The notes beneath the pieces were generated by a model that did no database searches, was not told the DNA's origin, and worked only from the letters and a program-made list of their open reading frames with translations. A stretch of DNA of 64,000 nucleotides from Novosphingobium sp. G106. Its GTDB lineage: Bacteria > Pseudomonadota > Alphaproteobacteria > Sphingomonadales > Sphingomonadaceae. The stretch spans positions 1,798,001 to 1,862,000 of the forward strand of contig NZ_JAHOOZ010000001.1 of assembly GCF_019075875.1 (NCBI RefSeq), given 5' to 3'. Shown piece after piece: positions 7,785-16,609 of this stretch. The position numbers and the translations under genes are program-made. Each line of letters opens with the position of its first letter. The first letter of the stretch is position 1.

Positions 7785-8498
7785 ATGATCATGGGAACAC
7801 GGCGAGCGGGCTTCGCGCTGACATGGGCAGTAGCGCTAACGCTATGCCTGGCCGGCTGCGGGGCCAACGATGCGCAACAGGGCGCGGAATTCTCCAAATT
7901 TCTTCAGGCCCGGGTCCTGGACAAGCCAGGCGTCCACGTTCCCCAACTCACCGACGATGAGCGGGCGAGTTTCGGACATTACGCGGAACAATATGCGGTC
8001 ATTACAGACTTCAATAAAGCGATGGACCAGAGCGTGTCGCCCAAACTGACTGCAGCCATGCAAGCTGGCTCAATCACATCGATCGGCGATCTTTCGACGC
8101 GCTTGGCACAGTTGAAGGAAGCGAAGGCCGGGATCAATGCGATGGAAAGCGCGCTAGGCGAGCACGTCGCTAGGGCCGATGCGGCGCACGCAAAGCTCGA
8201 ACAGCCAGCCGATCTAAAACCTGTCTACGATAAAACCTATGACCGGCTCGTTACGCAGCCAGCCGCCGCCTTCAAAAGCATTGCTCCGGTGATGAACAAG
8301 GTATTGGATCAGGCGATCGATCTCGGGACCTACATTGACCAGCACCAGGCCAGCGTGCGGATTTCAGGACCGATGATAGAGACCAGCGATCCTGCAGTGC
8401 GATCCGCAATCAACGAGAAGTTGCAAACCCTGCAGACCAATCAGCAAGCGGTTCAGGCTGCCCAGGCTCGGCTCCGCTCGGTCGTCTACGGTAGCTAG
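7785..8498 (+). CDS. DUF3053 (YiaF-like) lipoprotein
   Basis: About 237 residues from ATG 7785, behind GAAGGGG. The type II signal peptide ends in the lipobox LAGC (around LTLCLAGCGANDAQQ), so the mature protein should be a lipid-anchored periplasmic protein. The rest is helical (FSKFLQARVLDKPGVHVPQL, then DERASFGHYAEQYAVITDFN) and matches the DUF3053 family that includes E. coli YiaF. The family is of unknown function. It appears monocistronic. Confidence 0.8.
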   Translation: MIMGTRRAGFALTWAVALTLCLAGCGANDAQQGAEFSKFLQARVLDKPGVHVPQLTDDERASFGHYAEQYAVITDFNKAMDQSVSPKLTAAMQAGSITSIGDLSTRLAQLKEAKAGINAMESALGEHVARADAAHAKLEQPADLKPVYDKTYDRLVTQPAAAFKSIAPVMNKVLDQAIDLGTYIDQHQASVRISGPMIETSDPAVRSAINEKLQTLQTNQQAVQAAQARLRSVVYGS

Positions 8499-8653
8499 CA
8501 CTGAAAAAGCGCGCGCTCCACGGCGACAAAGCGCCGCCCATTGCCTTGGTGAATAGATGACCGCTTTCGCGCGGCGAAACCAGCGGCGCGACAGCCACGT
8601 CAGCCAGACTAGTGCATCCAATCCGCGAAGTTTCTCCGCCGATGGTGGAGCGA

Positions 8654-8800
8654 CTAGATCGCCAGAATTGTCAAAACGATCGGTTTGCCATCGGCATTGG
8701 TCCATTCCTGAACAAACACTCGCTTACCGGGGTTTTGCGCGCGCGTCTCGGCACCAGCCTCTTCCCGCTCTTGTAATGTCAGCCTGCGACGTTGATTCAT
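8654..8800 (-). CDS. Hypothetical small protein, 48 residues
   Basis: Starts MNQRRRLTLQEREEAGAETR and ends in KPIVLTILAI. The ATG at 8800 has a GGGAGG ribosome-binding site five bases upstream, which decides this start over longer readings. Basic N-terminus with a probable beta-strand C-terminus. Function unknown. Confidence 0.5.
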   Translation of the reverse strand: MNQRRRLTLQEREEAGAETRAQNPGKRVFVQEWTNADGKPIVLTILAI

Positions 8801-9060
8801 TATGCCTCCCACGAGTATCCCACAAATGCGGGCCTCAGACCTTTGATAGGCGCATTGGCAGGTTTGGATAGCTTGGCCGCAGATAGCGGTGGGTAAATTG
8901 AACGGTGGACCGCCTTTGGAAGTCTGCATTGATCCGGGAACGGCCAGGATGTCGGCAAGATATTACCTCGCAGTGACGAGAGAGACGTGAGACTGTCGAT
9001 AGAAAGCCAGCGAGGCGGTATGTTTTCGTGCTGCCATCCAATGTCTTTCGGGAATTAGTC

Positions 9061-9255
9061 GTGGCGGAAGAAGACAAGAAATCGCTGACGAGGCAGCAAC
9101 GACGCCTTCTTCGAAGGATTTACAACGGCAGAATGGCCCCCATCTTCGCCGATGGGAAGCCGTTCCTGAGTTTCAAGGATGCGAGCCAATATCTCCTTTC
9201 TATCGCCCCTGAGGCGCGCGCGGCCGCCTATCTCGAGATGAAGAACCAGGCTTAA
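9061..9255 (+). CDS. Hypothetical small protein, 64 residues
   Basis: GTG at 9061 begins (V)AEEDKKSLTRQQRRLLRRIY, a charged helical start, followed by FADGKPFLSFKDASQYLLSI and a helical end. The frame is open upstream to a GTG at 9028, but CGGGAA just before 9061 favours the shorter form. No recognised family. Confidence 0.45.
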   Translation: MAEEDKKSLTRQQRRLLRRIYNGRMAPIFADGKPFLSFKDASQYLLSIAPEARAAAYLEMKNQA

Positions 9256-9497
9256 TAGGATGTTCAGTGCACGAGGCCAAGAATTCGGCCTGGGGCCGGA
9301 ACTCTTGACCTGGGCCTTCCCTTTTCGTGGGATAGCGCCTACATGCTTGGCACGCCTTTGCGGCACGTTTGTCGCAATCCTGTCTGGCGGTGTCTCTTTA
9401 CAATCAGATATCCATTTGATTGGTTTTCCTGAGACAGGAAATCGATCGCCTGCCTGGACGCTGCGACAGCCCGGCATGAGCGGTTCAAGGTACATAT

Positions 9498-10664
9498 ATG
9501 CTCGTCAGCACGGCGCCCTTCGTTGCGACTTCGCTCACCCCCGCTAATCTCGTTCGCTCCGTCACCAACTCTCTTCCCGATACCCCCACCGCGATCGTCT
9601 ATTGCGAGGGCAATTTCGGCGAGATCGACGGCAAGACCGCAAACGGCCTCGTCAGGCATTCGGAAAAGTACAGCATCCTGTCGGTGATCGACAGCCGGAA
9701 GGTCGGCGCGGATACCGGCATGATCCTTGATTCTGTGCCCAATGGCATCCCGATCTGTCGTGACCTCGCCGACGCGGTAGCGAAGGCTTCGGGAATTCCG
9801 AGTGCCTTCATCTACGGCGCTGCACCGATCACCGGGATGTTGTCGCCCGAAGAACGCGGCATCGTTCTCGAGGCGATGGCGCTGGGCATGAACATCGTGA
9901 ATGGCCTCCACGAGTTTCTGAGCGAAGATCCCGAGTTCGTCGCCGCCGCCGCCGCCGGCGGCGTCACCATTGTCGATATCCGCAAACCCCGCGACAAGAA
10001 GCACCTGCGGCTGTTCACGGGCCGCATCAACGACATCGCCTGCCCGCGGATTGCGGTGCTCGGGACCGATTGCGCGATAGGCAAGCGAACCACCGCCACC
10101 ATCCTTGCCCGCGCACTCAACGAGCGCGGCATCAAGGCGGTCATGATCGGCACCGGCCAGACGGGCCTCATTCAAGGCGCACGCTACGGGCTCGCGCTCG
10201 ATGCTGTTCCTTCGCAGTTCTGCGCTGGCGAACTCGAAGCGACAATCCTCGATGCCTATGAAAACGAAGATCCCGACATCATCATCGTCGAAGGCCAGGG
10301 CGCTCTTAGCCACCCCGCCTTTTCGACCTCGTCGTTCATCCTGCGTGGCAGCGTTCCCGACGGGGTCATCCTCCAGCATGCCCCGGCGCGCCAGCATCGC
10401 TGCGACTTCCCAATGATGGCGATGCCGGAGCCCGCCAGGGAAATCTCGCTCATCGAGAATTTTGCCGAGACCCGGGTGATTGGCCTGACGATCAACCACG
10501 AAAACATGAGCCCGGCCAAAATCGAGATCGCGATCAATCGCTACGAAAAGGAACTTGGTATCCCGGTCACCGATGCGCTGGCGCGCTCGCCTGACGAGCT
10601 CGTCGCCATGGTGCTGGCCGCCTTCCCCCAAATCGCGCGCGAGTGCATTGCCGCCGCCGCGTGA
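9498..10664 (+). CDS. DUF1611 protein, DgcN-type (putative D-glutamate N-acetyltransferase family)
   Basis: The 388-residue product has the DUF1611 two-domain layout: an N-terminal Rossmann-like domain (PTAIVYCEGNFGEIDGKTAN) and a C-terminal P-loop domain with GTDCAIGKRTTA and IIIVEGQGALSHP. Proteins of this family include DgcN, described as a D-glutamate N-acetyltransferase in D-glutamate catabolism; older annotations call them NAD-dependent epimerases. Its last codons overlap the start of a PLP racemase gene (GTGA), so the two are translationally coupled and probably act in one amino-acid pathway. The exact substrate is not shown by the sequence. Confidence 0.8.
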   Translation: MLVSTAPFVATSLTPANLVRSVTNSLPDTPTAIVYCEGNFGEIDGKTANGLVRHSEKYSILSVIDSRKVGADTGMILDSVPNGIPICRDLADAVAKASGIPSAFIYGAAPITGMLSPEERGIVLEAMALGMNIVNGLHEFLSEDPEFVAAAAAGGVTIVDIRKPRDKKHLRLFTGRINDIACPRIAVLGTDCAIGKRTTATILARALNERGIKAVMIGTGQTGLIQGARYGLALDAVPSQFCAGELEATILDAYENEDPDIIIVEGQGALSHPAFSTSSFILRGSVPDGVILQHAPARQHRCDFPMMAMPEPAREISLIENFAETRVIGLTINHENMSPAKIEIAINRYEKELGIPVTDALARSPDELVAMVLAAFPQIARECIAAAA

Positions 10665-11809
10665 GCGCGCCGCGGCTTGAGATCGATCTCGCGAAGATTT
10701 CCGCCAACGCCCGCGCTCTGGTCGAAAGGCTGAAGGAGCGGGGCATTGCCGTCACGGGCGTCACCAAGGCAGCGCTCGGCTGTCCGGTGATCGCCTCGGC
10801 ACTGCTCGATGCCGGGGTAAGCGGCATCGGCGATTCGCGTATCGAGAACATCGAGCGGATGCGCGCCGCGCTTGGCGAAGGTCCGCGGATGACGCTGCTG
10901 CGATCGCCTATGCTCAGCCAGGTCGAACGCGTGGTGCGCAGCGCCGACATCAGCTTCAACACCGAACTGGCGGTCGTAAGAGCGCTTTCTGATGCTGCGA
11001 GACTGACCCACCGCACGCACGGTGTGGTGTTGATGGTCGAGCTTGGCGATTTGCGCGAAGGCATCATGCCTGAAGCATTGCTCGCCACTGCCCGCGAGGT
11101 CGCGGCGATGCCCAATATCGTCCTCAAGGGTATCGGCACCAATCTGGCCTGCTTGAGCGGTACCGCTCCCGATGCCGTCAACATGGGCACGCTGTCGTTT
11201 CTCGCCCGATCTGTCGAACAGGCACTCGGCCTTACGCTCGAGATCGTGTCAGGCGGCAATTCGGCAAATATCGACTGGGTCTTTGGGCAGGAAGATCACG
11301 GCCGCATCAACGATCTGCGGCTTGGCGAGGCAATCCTGTTGGGCCGGGAAACGCTCACCCGCAAACCTATCGAAGGCCTCTATCTCGATGCCTTCAGGCT
11401 CGTCGCCGAGGTCATCGAGGCGAAGGTCAAGCCGAGCAAGCCCTGGGGCGTGATCGCGCAGAATGCTTTTGGCGAAGCTGTGCCCATCGCCGATCGCGGG
11501 GAGATTTCTCAGGTCATCGTCGCCGTGGGCCGGCAGGACTGCGACCCAGCCGGCCTCGAGTGTCCCGCCGGCGTGACGATACTGGGAGCGAGCAGCGATC
11601 ATCTTGTGATCGAGACGGATGGCCGCGTACCGCTCATCGGCAGCGAGATTGCGTTCGGGATCAACTATTCTGCATTGCTACGCACCATGACCTCGCCCTT
11701 TGTCGAGAAGGCTGTGATAGCGGGCATCTCGCGTTCGGAGGCGGCCGGGGATCTGCGGCAAGCGCGTATACTCTCGGAGGCGCGCCTGCGATCGCAGGCC
11801 GACACATGA
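10661..11809 (+). CDS. PLP-dependent alanine/ornithine racemase-family enzyme
   Basis: GTG at 10661 overlaps the stop of the DUF1611 gene by four bases. The 382-residue product belongs to the fold-III PLP enzymes: N-terminal IDLAKISANARALVERLKER with the lysine in GVTKAALG as likely PLP anchor. Further barrel strands include VVLMVELGDLREGI and IVSGGNSANIDW, followed by a beta domain. It resembles the alanine/ornithine racemase family (Orr type). Coupling to a DgcN-like partner suggests conversion of a D- or L-amino acid feeding N-acetylation; this is inference. Confidence 0.82.
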   Translation: MSAPRLEIDLAKISANARALVERLKERGIAVTGVTKAALGCPVIASALLDAGVSGIGDSRIENIERMRAALGEGPRMTLLRSPMLSQVERVVRSADISFNTELAVVRALSDAARLTHRTHGVVLMVELGDLREGIMPEALLATAREVAAMPNIVLKGIGTNLACLSGTAPDAVNMGTLSFLARSVEQALGLTLEIVSGGNSANIDWVFGQEDHGRINDLRLGEAILLGRETLTRKPIEGLYLDAFRLVAEVIEAKVKPSKPWGVIAQNAFGEAVPIADRGEISQVIVAVGRQDCDPAGLECPAGVTILGASSDHLVIETDGRVPLIGSEIAFGINYSALLRTMTSPFVEKAVIAGISRSEAAGDLRQARILSEARLRSQADT

Positions 11810-11831
11810 CGCACGCGTCCACGAACCCGGG

Positions 11832-12035
11832 ATGATTGACGATCGAGTCATATTGACATGGGCGGCCGGCACCGCGGTCAGTGCTGTCTGTCTCATCCAG
11901 GGTTTGCGGCGAGGAACCGCCGGAAGCTCGATGACCCGGATGCGCAGTCCGGGATGGTTTTGGGCTTCGATGCTTTTCTTCGCCTGTTGTACAGCCGTCT
12001 CCGGCTATCGCGCCGTCTCGGGGCTTCTGGCGTGA
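11832..12035 (+). CDS. Small membrane protein, 67 residues
   Basis: Two hydrophobic segments are visible: VILTWAAGTAVSAVCLIQGL and WFWASMLFFACCTAVSGY, joined by a short basic loop. It starts 20 bases after the racemase stop, with no strong ribosome-binding site. It could be a membrane partner of the preceding pair or an unrelated small gene. No family recognised. Confidence 0.4.
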   Translation: MIDDRVILTWAAGTAVSAVCLIQGLRRGTAGSSMTRMRSPGWFWASMLFFACCTAVSGYRAVSGLLA

Positions 12036-12111
12036 GGACGCCTGGACTGACGGGCAACCAAGCGTCGGTGTCGAGATCGCCAGATTTCACTCAACTCAGG
12101 ATTCCCGGCCG

Positions 12112-12372
12112 ATGAATGATACCGCAGATATTCGGGTGGGCGACATCGTCTCCTGGGAAGGGCCGGACGCCCACGAAGTAATTTCCGTCAGCGGGCTCGC
12201 GGATCAATTTCCCATCCGTGTCGAAGTGCGCTGCGTTCGTGCCGCGCCGGGCTACCTCCAGGCTGGACAGGAAATGCCCGAACCGCCGTGGGCACAAATC
12301 GGCGACATCAACTGGCTCGGCTCCGACGATGTCGATTTGATTTCAAGAGGACAGACAGCTCGTCTCGACTGA
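12112..12372 (+). CDS. Hypothetical protein, 86 residues
   Basis: Starts MNDTADIRVGDIVSWEGPDA and includes PIRVEVRCVRAAPGYLQAGQ. It is acidic, probably beta-rich, with no signal peptide or membrane helix. Codon use fits a real gene. Function unknown. Confidence 0.5.
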   Translation: MNDTADIRVGDIVSWEGPDAHEVISVSGLADQFPIRVEVRCVRAAPGYLQAGQEMPEPPWAQIGDINWLGSDDVDLISRGQTARLD

Positions 12373-12495
12373 TTGCGCTGTTGCCAATTACCCAAGCCCT
12401 CCGCGCACGAAGCGCCGTCGCTCGACTTTTAGACCCGCGGCGGCGGGGGTTTGTTTGCTAACCCGCGCGCAGGTGGAACTTCCGTCACCTGGCTG

Positions 12496-12531
12496 GCGGG
12501 ACCGGAAGCGAAAGGTCACTCCCGGTCCCGC
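12496..12531 (-). terminator. Hairpin downstream of the PRC-like exported protein gene
   Basis: Perfect 10-base arms GCGGGACCGG and CCGGTCCCGC around a 16-base loop, just beyond the stop of the minus-strand gene at 12539. No run of U follows, so this is a structural guess. Confidence 0.4.
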
Positions 12532-12538
12532 CTCTCGG

Positions 12539-13234
12539 TCAGCGGCGCTTCTTCGAAGCGGCGATCTCACTGGTCTGCATCGCGCTCACCAGGACATTGC
12601 CCGAACCTTCGAAGTTTGCCGCAGGCAAGGTCACAGGACCGCGCGCTGTATTCACCACCAGCGTTCGCACGGCCCCGGCGCGATCGGTTGCAACGGACTT
12701 GACGCTGCCGACGGTCTGTCCGGCGCGGTCGCGCACCATCATACCGCGAGAGACCGCGAAATGGCCGGCCCTGGAGGCAGCAGCGCTACCGCGAGCCGCG
12801 AGCATCGAAGCATGGCCGGTCGCGGTCTGAGCGGTGGCAGTCGTCGTCTGGCGGACATTGCCGACGCCATCCCGGACGGCGTCAGTGCCGACGAGCTGGG
12901 CATTGGCGCCTCCCCCGACCGTCTGGTTCACCGAGCTGGTGCTGTGCCCTGTCGTATTCGCAATCGTGCTATCGACAGCTGTCGAGTTGCTGCCCGTCGT
13001 CGATCCGCTGGCGCTCGCGGATCCGCGGCGGCGATCGACCGAAGCGCTGCCACGCGTCGCGGCATCGGTCGAAGTGCCTACCGAACCTGTGGTTCGGCCA
13101 ATGTCCGTTCCCAGGGTGCCGCCAACACTGCTTCCCGCGCCGCCGACGACGCCGCCAGCTCCGCCCAGAATTTGCGCCGATGCGGGAAGCGCGAGGGCCA
13201 GTGTAGCCGCGCTTGCGAGGATAATCGTCTTCAT
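12539..13234 (-). CDS. Exported Gly/Ser/Thr/Ala-rich protein with PRC-barrel-like C-terminus
   Basis: About 231 residues with a signal peptide (MKTIILASAATLALALPASA). The first part is low-complexity Gly/Ser/Thr (GGAGGVVGGAGSSVGGTLGT and similar). The C-terminal part (VRDRAGQTVGSVKSVATDRA then GAVRTLVVNTARGPVTLPAA) looks like a PRC-barrel domain. Proteins of this build are common in sphingomonads and have no proven role. The end SKKRR is basic. A hairpin follows the stop. Confidence 0.7.
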   Translation of the reverse strand: MKTIILASAATLALALPASAQILGGAGGVVGGAGSSVGGTLGTDIGRTTGSVGTSTDAATRGSASVDRRRGSASASGSTTGSNSTAVDSTIANTTGHSTSSVNQTVGGGANAQLVGTDAVRDGVGNVRQTTTATAQTATGHASMLAARGSAAASRAGHFAVSRGMMVRDRAGQTVGSVKSVATDRAGAVRTLVVNTARGPVTLPAANFEGSGNVLVSAMQTSEIAASKKRR

Positions 13235-13727
13235 GATCTTCTCCCATATTCTTCAGCGGCAGATTGCCGTGCGGGGTAAGAACGAGCGAGAAGAGCAAAA
13301 GCATCCCAGCTATTTTCGAAAGTTCGGTCTCACATCCGGATTCGGGCGGGAAATATTTCTGCTCGCCGTGATATATGGCCGGCCGCCTCCGATCTTGATT
13401 TCATTTTCCTCGGCGCTGGCGAAAGGCGGAACAGCGAGCGAGCGATTTTCGATCACTCGCTGCAACGTGATCCTCGGCGATGAGATCCCGGTTCGGCGCA
13501 GGACCGCAGACAGCCAGAAGCGATCGGTCTCCCGCGTCATGAATAGAAGTCGGCTCCTGGGGCGCGAACAATCAGAGACGAATTGCCGTAAGGCTGGGAA
13601 AAGAAGACATGATGCATCGGAGCAACAGTCGAAAGATTTTGAAATCGCTTTGGAACGGTTCGTAACTAGCTCCCCTTATTGGGATGACGGGCGGCATCAC
13701 AGCGTTCGGCACCAGGGGGCCCTAAAA
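13235..13727. other. About 490 bases without a supported gene
   Basis: Between the exported PRC-like gene and a small plus-strand gene. Several frames are open for stretches, but none has a convincing start, ribosome-binding site or recognisable product. The region should hold the promoter of the minus-strand gene starting at 13234. Confidence 0.4.
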
Positions 13728-13742
13728 GTGAGACGCAAATTT

Positions 13743-13880
13743 ATGTACGGGAGTGCAGCAGTCGGCCTTACCGGAGCGGCATTGATCGCGACGGCAGCGT
13801 TGACCGCTGACTACTGTAGCAGGTGGAATCCGCTGAGCTGCCACGGCCCAGACCCAACCTTGATGAAGTACGCAAGATAG
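13743..13880 (+). CDS. Small exported or membrane protein, about 45 residues
   Basis: From ATG 13743 the frame reads MYGSAAVGLTGAALIATAAL followed by TADYCSRWNPLSCHG and a charged end; an in-frame GTG at 13728 adds VRRKF. The N-terminal hydrophobic stretch could be a signal peptide or anchor, and two cysteines follow. No strong Shine-Dalgarno is seen, so the call is tentative. Confidence 0.35.
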   Translation: MYGSAAVGLTGAALIATAALTADYCSRWNPLSCHGPDPTLMKYAR

Positions 13881-13924
13881 GTGGTCGCATGACAGCTGAG
13901 GCGTCGATGCCGGGAGTGACCTAG

Positions 13925-14239
13925 ATGATCGTTCGCCTGTTCGTGCCCCAAAGTCGTGAGCCCAACGAAGGGCCCGTGTTCAGCGCCAGCGATCACAATT
14001 TCCCGGTGCTCCCGCAAGTCGGCCACGCCCTTCGCTTCACGGATGAGCGCAAAGATAAAGACTTCTCGGTCTCAAGAGTCGGCTTCGTCCAGGACGCAGA
14101 CGCGTTCATTGCCGCAGTTTGGCTTGAAGGTCCCGACACGCAGCCGCCAAAATCGGGAGAAAAGCCCGTTCCGCAGGCTCGCAATGAGTACCGCGATCTC
14201 AACCACGACGTACCGCCTGAGAGCATGACGGGATATTGA
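13925..14239 (+). CDS. Hypothetical protein, 104 residues
   Basis: ATG 13925 is preceded by GGGAG at good spacing. The product (MIVRLFVPQSREPNEGPVFS, then HALRFTDERKDKDFSVSRVG) looks like a small beta-rich soluble domain with a disordered Pro/Glu tail. No family recognised. Confidence 0.55.
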   Translation: MIVRLFVPQSREPNEGPVFSASDHNFPVLPQVGHALRFTDERKDKDFSVSRVGFVQDADAFIAAVWLEGPDTQPPKSGEKPVPQARNEYRDLNHDVPPESMTGY

Positions 14240-14371
14240 GCTGCCGCTTGGCGACTACTTGGATCCTCAGTCATGGCGAACCAGGACCGATTTTTAGGGT
14301 AGCTTCGACGGGGCGAAGAAAATGATATTTCGATCGGAGGGCGGGTCCGAACCGCCCTCCTCTTCGATCCT

Positions 14372-14545
14372 TCAGTCAGCGTCTTCCTCTTCGACGGCTT
14401 CGTCGCCATCGTTCAGCGGTCGCTCCTCGTCGGACAGCGGTTCGCCGTCCTCATCCAGCTCTTCAAGACCGTCTTCGTCTTCCTCGGGCAGTATCTCTTC
14501 GTCGTCCGAATAGCCGCCTTCGTACTCGCGAGGATCACCCATCAT
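14372..14545 (-). CDS. Very acidic small protein, 57 residues
   Basis: ATG 14545 follows a GGAG box. The product is dominated by Asp and Glu (EEILPEEDEDGLEELDEDGE), with almost no basic residues after the first ten. It is likely disordered and could bind cations or basic proteins; nothing more can be said. Confidence 0.5.
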   Translation of the reverse strand: MMGDPREYEGGYSDDEEILPEEDEDGLEELDEDGEPLSDEERPLNDGDEAVEEEDAD

Positions 14546-14669
14546 TTTGCTCCAGTGCGGCTGCATGCCGGCGATCACAAACGCCTCGCGCCTTTCGATG
14601 GTTTCGAGCGCGGCCTGTCAGTGACCGCGCCCCAAAGGCAAGTAGGCTGGCTTTTCTAGCACGGGCCGA

Positions 14670-14700
14670 CCGGCGAGCGCGGGATACCCGCGCCCGCCGG
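14670..14700 (-). terminator. GC-rich hairpin after the fasciclin gene
   Basis: Arms CCGGCG-AG-CGCGGG and CCCGCG-CC-CGCCGG with a three-base loop, directly downstream of the stop at 14711 on the minus strand. Very stable, but not followed by a U-run. Confidence 0.5.
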
Positions 14701-14710
14701 TGGCTTCGCA

Positions 14711-15262
14711 TCAGGGCATCATCACCGTGTCGATGACGTGAATGACCCCGTTCGACTGCATGACGTTGGCAATCGTGATCATGCCGCGGTCGCCCTTTCC
14801 GTCCATGATCGCCCAGCCGCTACCGGACCGCGTGAACATGAGGTTTTCGCCCTGCACAGTCTTGTATGTCGCGGTGCCATGGTGGGCCCGCGCGTTGGCG
14901 GCGATCATCTGGGCCGTGATCCGGCCTGGCACCACATGATAGGTGAGGATGCCTGACAGCGTGGCCTTGTTCTCGGGCTTCACGAGGGTATCGACTGTTC
15001 CCGCCGGCAGCTTGGCGAAGGCCGCGTTGGTGGGCGCGAAGACCGTGAAGGGTCCCGGGCTCGACAGCGTGCCAGCGAGACCGGCAGCCTGGACCGCGGC
15101 AACCAGGGTGGTGTGATCCTTCGAATTGACCGCGTTTTCGACGATGTTCTTTGCGGGATACATGGCGGCGCCGCCGACCATCGGGTTGGCGGCCTGCGCA
15201 GCTCCACTGATCGAGGTCAGAGCGAGAGCGCCGGCGAGAACTGTCTGGCGAATGGTAGGCAT
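14711..15262 (-). CDS. Secreted fasciclin (FAS1) domain protein
   Basis: The 183-residue product has a signal peptide (MPTIRQTVLAGALALTSISG, cleaved after AQA) and one FAS1 domain. The conserved H1 and H2 boxes are visible: GPFTVFAPTNAAFAKLPAGT and VIHVIDTVMMP, plus LTYHVVPGR between them. FAS1 proteins mediate adhesion or envelope interactions. An AGGAG site precedes the ATG. It is the last gene after an ECF sigma and a RskA-like anti-sigma gene, so it is probably transcribed with them. Confidence 0.9.
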   Translation of the reverse strand: MPTIRQTVLAGALALTSISGAAQAANPMVGGAAMYPAKNIVENAVNSKDHTTLVAAVQAAGLAGTLSSPGPFTVFAPTNAAFAKLPAGTVDTLVKPENKATLSGILTYHVVPGRITAQMIAANARAHHGTATYKTVQGENLMFTRSGSGWAIMDGKGDRGMITIANVMQSNGVIHVIDTVMMP

Positions 15263-15337
15263 CGTAATTCTCCTGCTTCGCGGCCTGCCAAAGAGGCGCC
15301 ACGCAGGAGCTACGGAGCGCCTCGGCTCAGGGATGCG

Positions 15338-16003
15338 TCAGACGGAAATAAAGGTGCCGATCGCCTGAATTGGCCCCGTGGGCTTGCCGACAGGCGATCC
15401 GCCTTGGGGCTCGCTGGAAATGGCAAGCTTAGTACCGGGAACCATTGCGCGCCTGTCAGCTGCTGCGACCGCTACGATCGCCCGGTCCCCAGTCGCCAGA
15501 AGGCCCAGCGAATGGGGTACGCCGTCATGCCCGATCATCCATAGCTCTGCGCTGCGCCCCGGCACCGCAAGCCCGGCGCTCGCAATGCGGATCTCTCCCC
15601 GGCCGCGATCATAGATGGCTGCTATCGGCGATCCCTTCCCGCCCCGATCGAGCGTGGCGACGAGTGCCGCGCCCGAGCCGGCTGGCACGACCGGGGCCTC
15701 GGGTCGGAGCAGTACCGCCGCCACCAACGACGCGGCCAGGGCCGCCGTCACCGCCGGCCACACCCATTTGCCTCGTCGCCGAGGCCATAGAGCCGTTTCA
15801 ATTTTGTCCAGCACTCGTGCCGGCGGTTCCACCGACAATACTTCAGACGACATCGTCTCGAATTGGGCACGCCAATCCTCCACCTCCCGGGCAAAGCCAG
15901 GGTCGGCGAGCTGCCGCCGGATCGCCGCAGCGCGCTCTTCGCCCTCGAGCAGGCCGAGCGCCAGTTCGGCAGCGGTCATGTCCTGATCGTGCTCAGTCGG
16001 CAC
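15338..16003 (-). CDS. RskA-like membrane anti-sigma factor
   Basis: About 221 residues. The N-terminal cytoplasmic domain (TAAELALGLLEGEERAAAIR) is of the anti-sigma-K type. A membrane helix follows (WVWPAVTAALAASLVAAVLL), then a periplasmic anti-sigma-K domain (AELWMIGHDGVPHSLGLLAT, ending GPIQAIGTFISV). In the family these hold an ECF sigma factor at the membrane until proteolysis frees it. It overlaps the upstream sigma gene by 11 bases and precedes the fasciclin gene. Confidence 0.88.
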   Translation of the reverse strand: MPTEHDQDMTAAELALGLLEGEERAAAIRRQLADPGFAREVEDWRAQFETMSSEVLSVEPPARVLDKIETALWPRRRGKWVWPAVTAALAASLVAAVLLRPEAPVVPAGSGAALVATLDRGGKGSPIAAIYDRGRGEIRIASAGLAVPGRSAELWMIGHDGVPHSLGLLATGDRAIVAVAAADRRAMVPGTKLAISSEPQGGSPVGKPTGPIQAIGTFISV

Positions 16004-16589
16004 CGAGGCAATCCTTTAGCTGTAGCAGCCCTCGCCTGACCCAGCTCTTGATCGTGCCCAGCGGCGTCGCCATTCGCTCGGCAAGATCTGCGTATGTGAC
16101 GCCCTCGAAGAACGCCGTGCGAATAGCATCGCGCTGCCTTTCCTCGAGTGCGTCGAGGCAAAGATGAAGCCGGCGATCGGCTTGGCCAAGCAGCATCGCA
16201 TCGATCGCCGATGGAGCGGCGTCGGGAACATCCAGAGCCTCCTCGACGGGCGCCGAGGGACGAGCGCCGGCCGCGCGCTGCCAATCGATTGCACGATTGC
16301 GCGCGATCGCGGCGAGCCAGCTGATCGGGCTTGCCCGTCCTGGTTCGAAGCCGCTCGCGCGCTTCCAGATGGTGATATAAACGTCCTGCAAGACATCCTC
16401 TGCGCTCTGCCTGTCGCCGCAGATACGGATGCAGATCCCGAATAGTTTCGCCGAGGTCAGCTGATAGACGCGGCGGAATGCCGGGCGATCCTCCTGGCCC
16501 GTCGCCACAAGCGCCTGGGCGAGCTCCGCGCGGGCAGCAGCAAGCTCAGTCGTCCCGAACTTGGCGGCGCGCCTTTCAGACATGGACAT
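15993..16589 (-). CDS. ECF-family sigma factor (SigK-like)
   Basis: Region 2 is seen in FRRVYQLTSAKLFGICIRIC and SAEDVLQDVYITIWKRASGF. Region 4 is in LEERQRDAIRTAFFEGVTYA and LAERMATPLGTIKSWVRRGL. Together with the RskA-like anti-sigma and the fasciclin gene it forms a compact operon, an arrangement known from sigma-K systems. ATG 16589 is chosen behind CAGGG; a GTG six bases upstream (16595) is possible. Confidence 0.88.
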   Translation of the reverse strand: MSMSERRAAKFGTTELAAARAELAQALVATGQEDRPAFRRVYQLTSAKLFGICIRICGDRQSAEDVLQDVYITIWKRASGFEPGRASPISWLAAIARNRAIDWQRAAGARPSAPVEEALDVPDAAPSAIDAMLLGQADRRLHLCLDALEERQRDAIRTAFFEGVTYADLAERMATPLGTIKSWVRRGLLQLKDCLGAD

Positions 16590-16609
16590 CGGCACCCTGT
16601 AAACGCACG

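Noticed and set aside
9339..10631. 430-codon minus-strand frame
   Set aside because: Lies opposite the DUF1611 gene, whose motifs and coupling to the racemase gene are clear.
12834..13880. 348-codon plus-strand frame spanning the gap after 13234
   Set aside because: Its first third is antisense to the PRC-like gene and the middle shows no coding character; only the last 45 codons might be a small gene.
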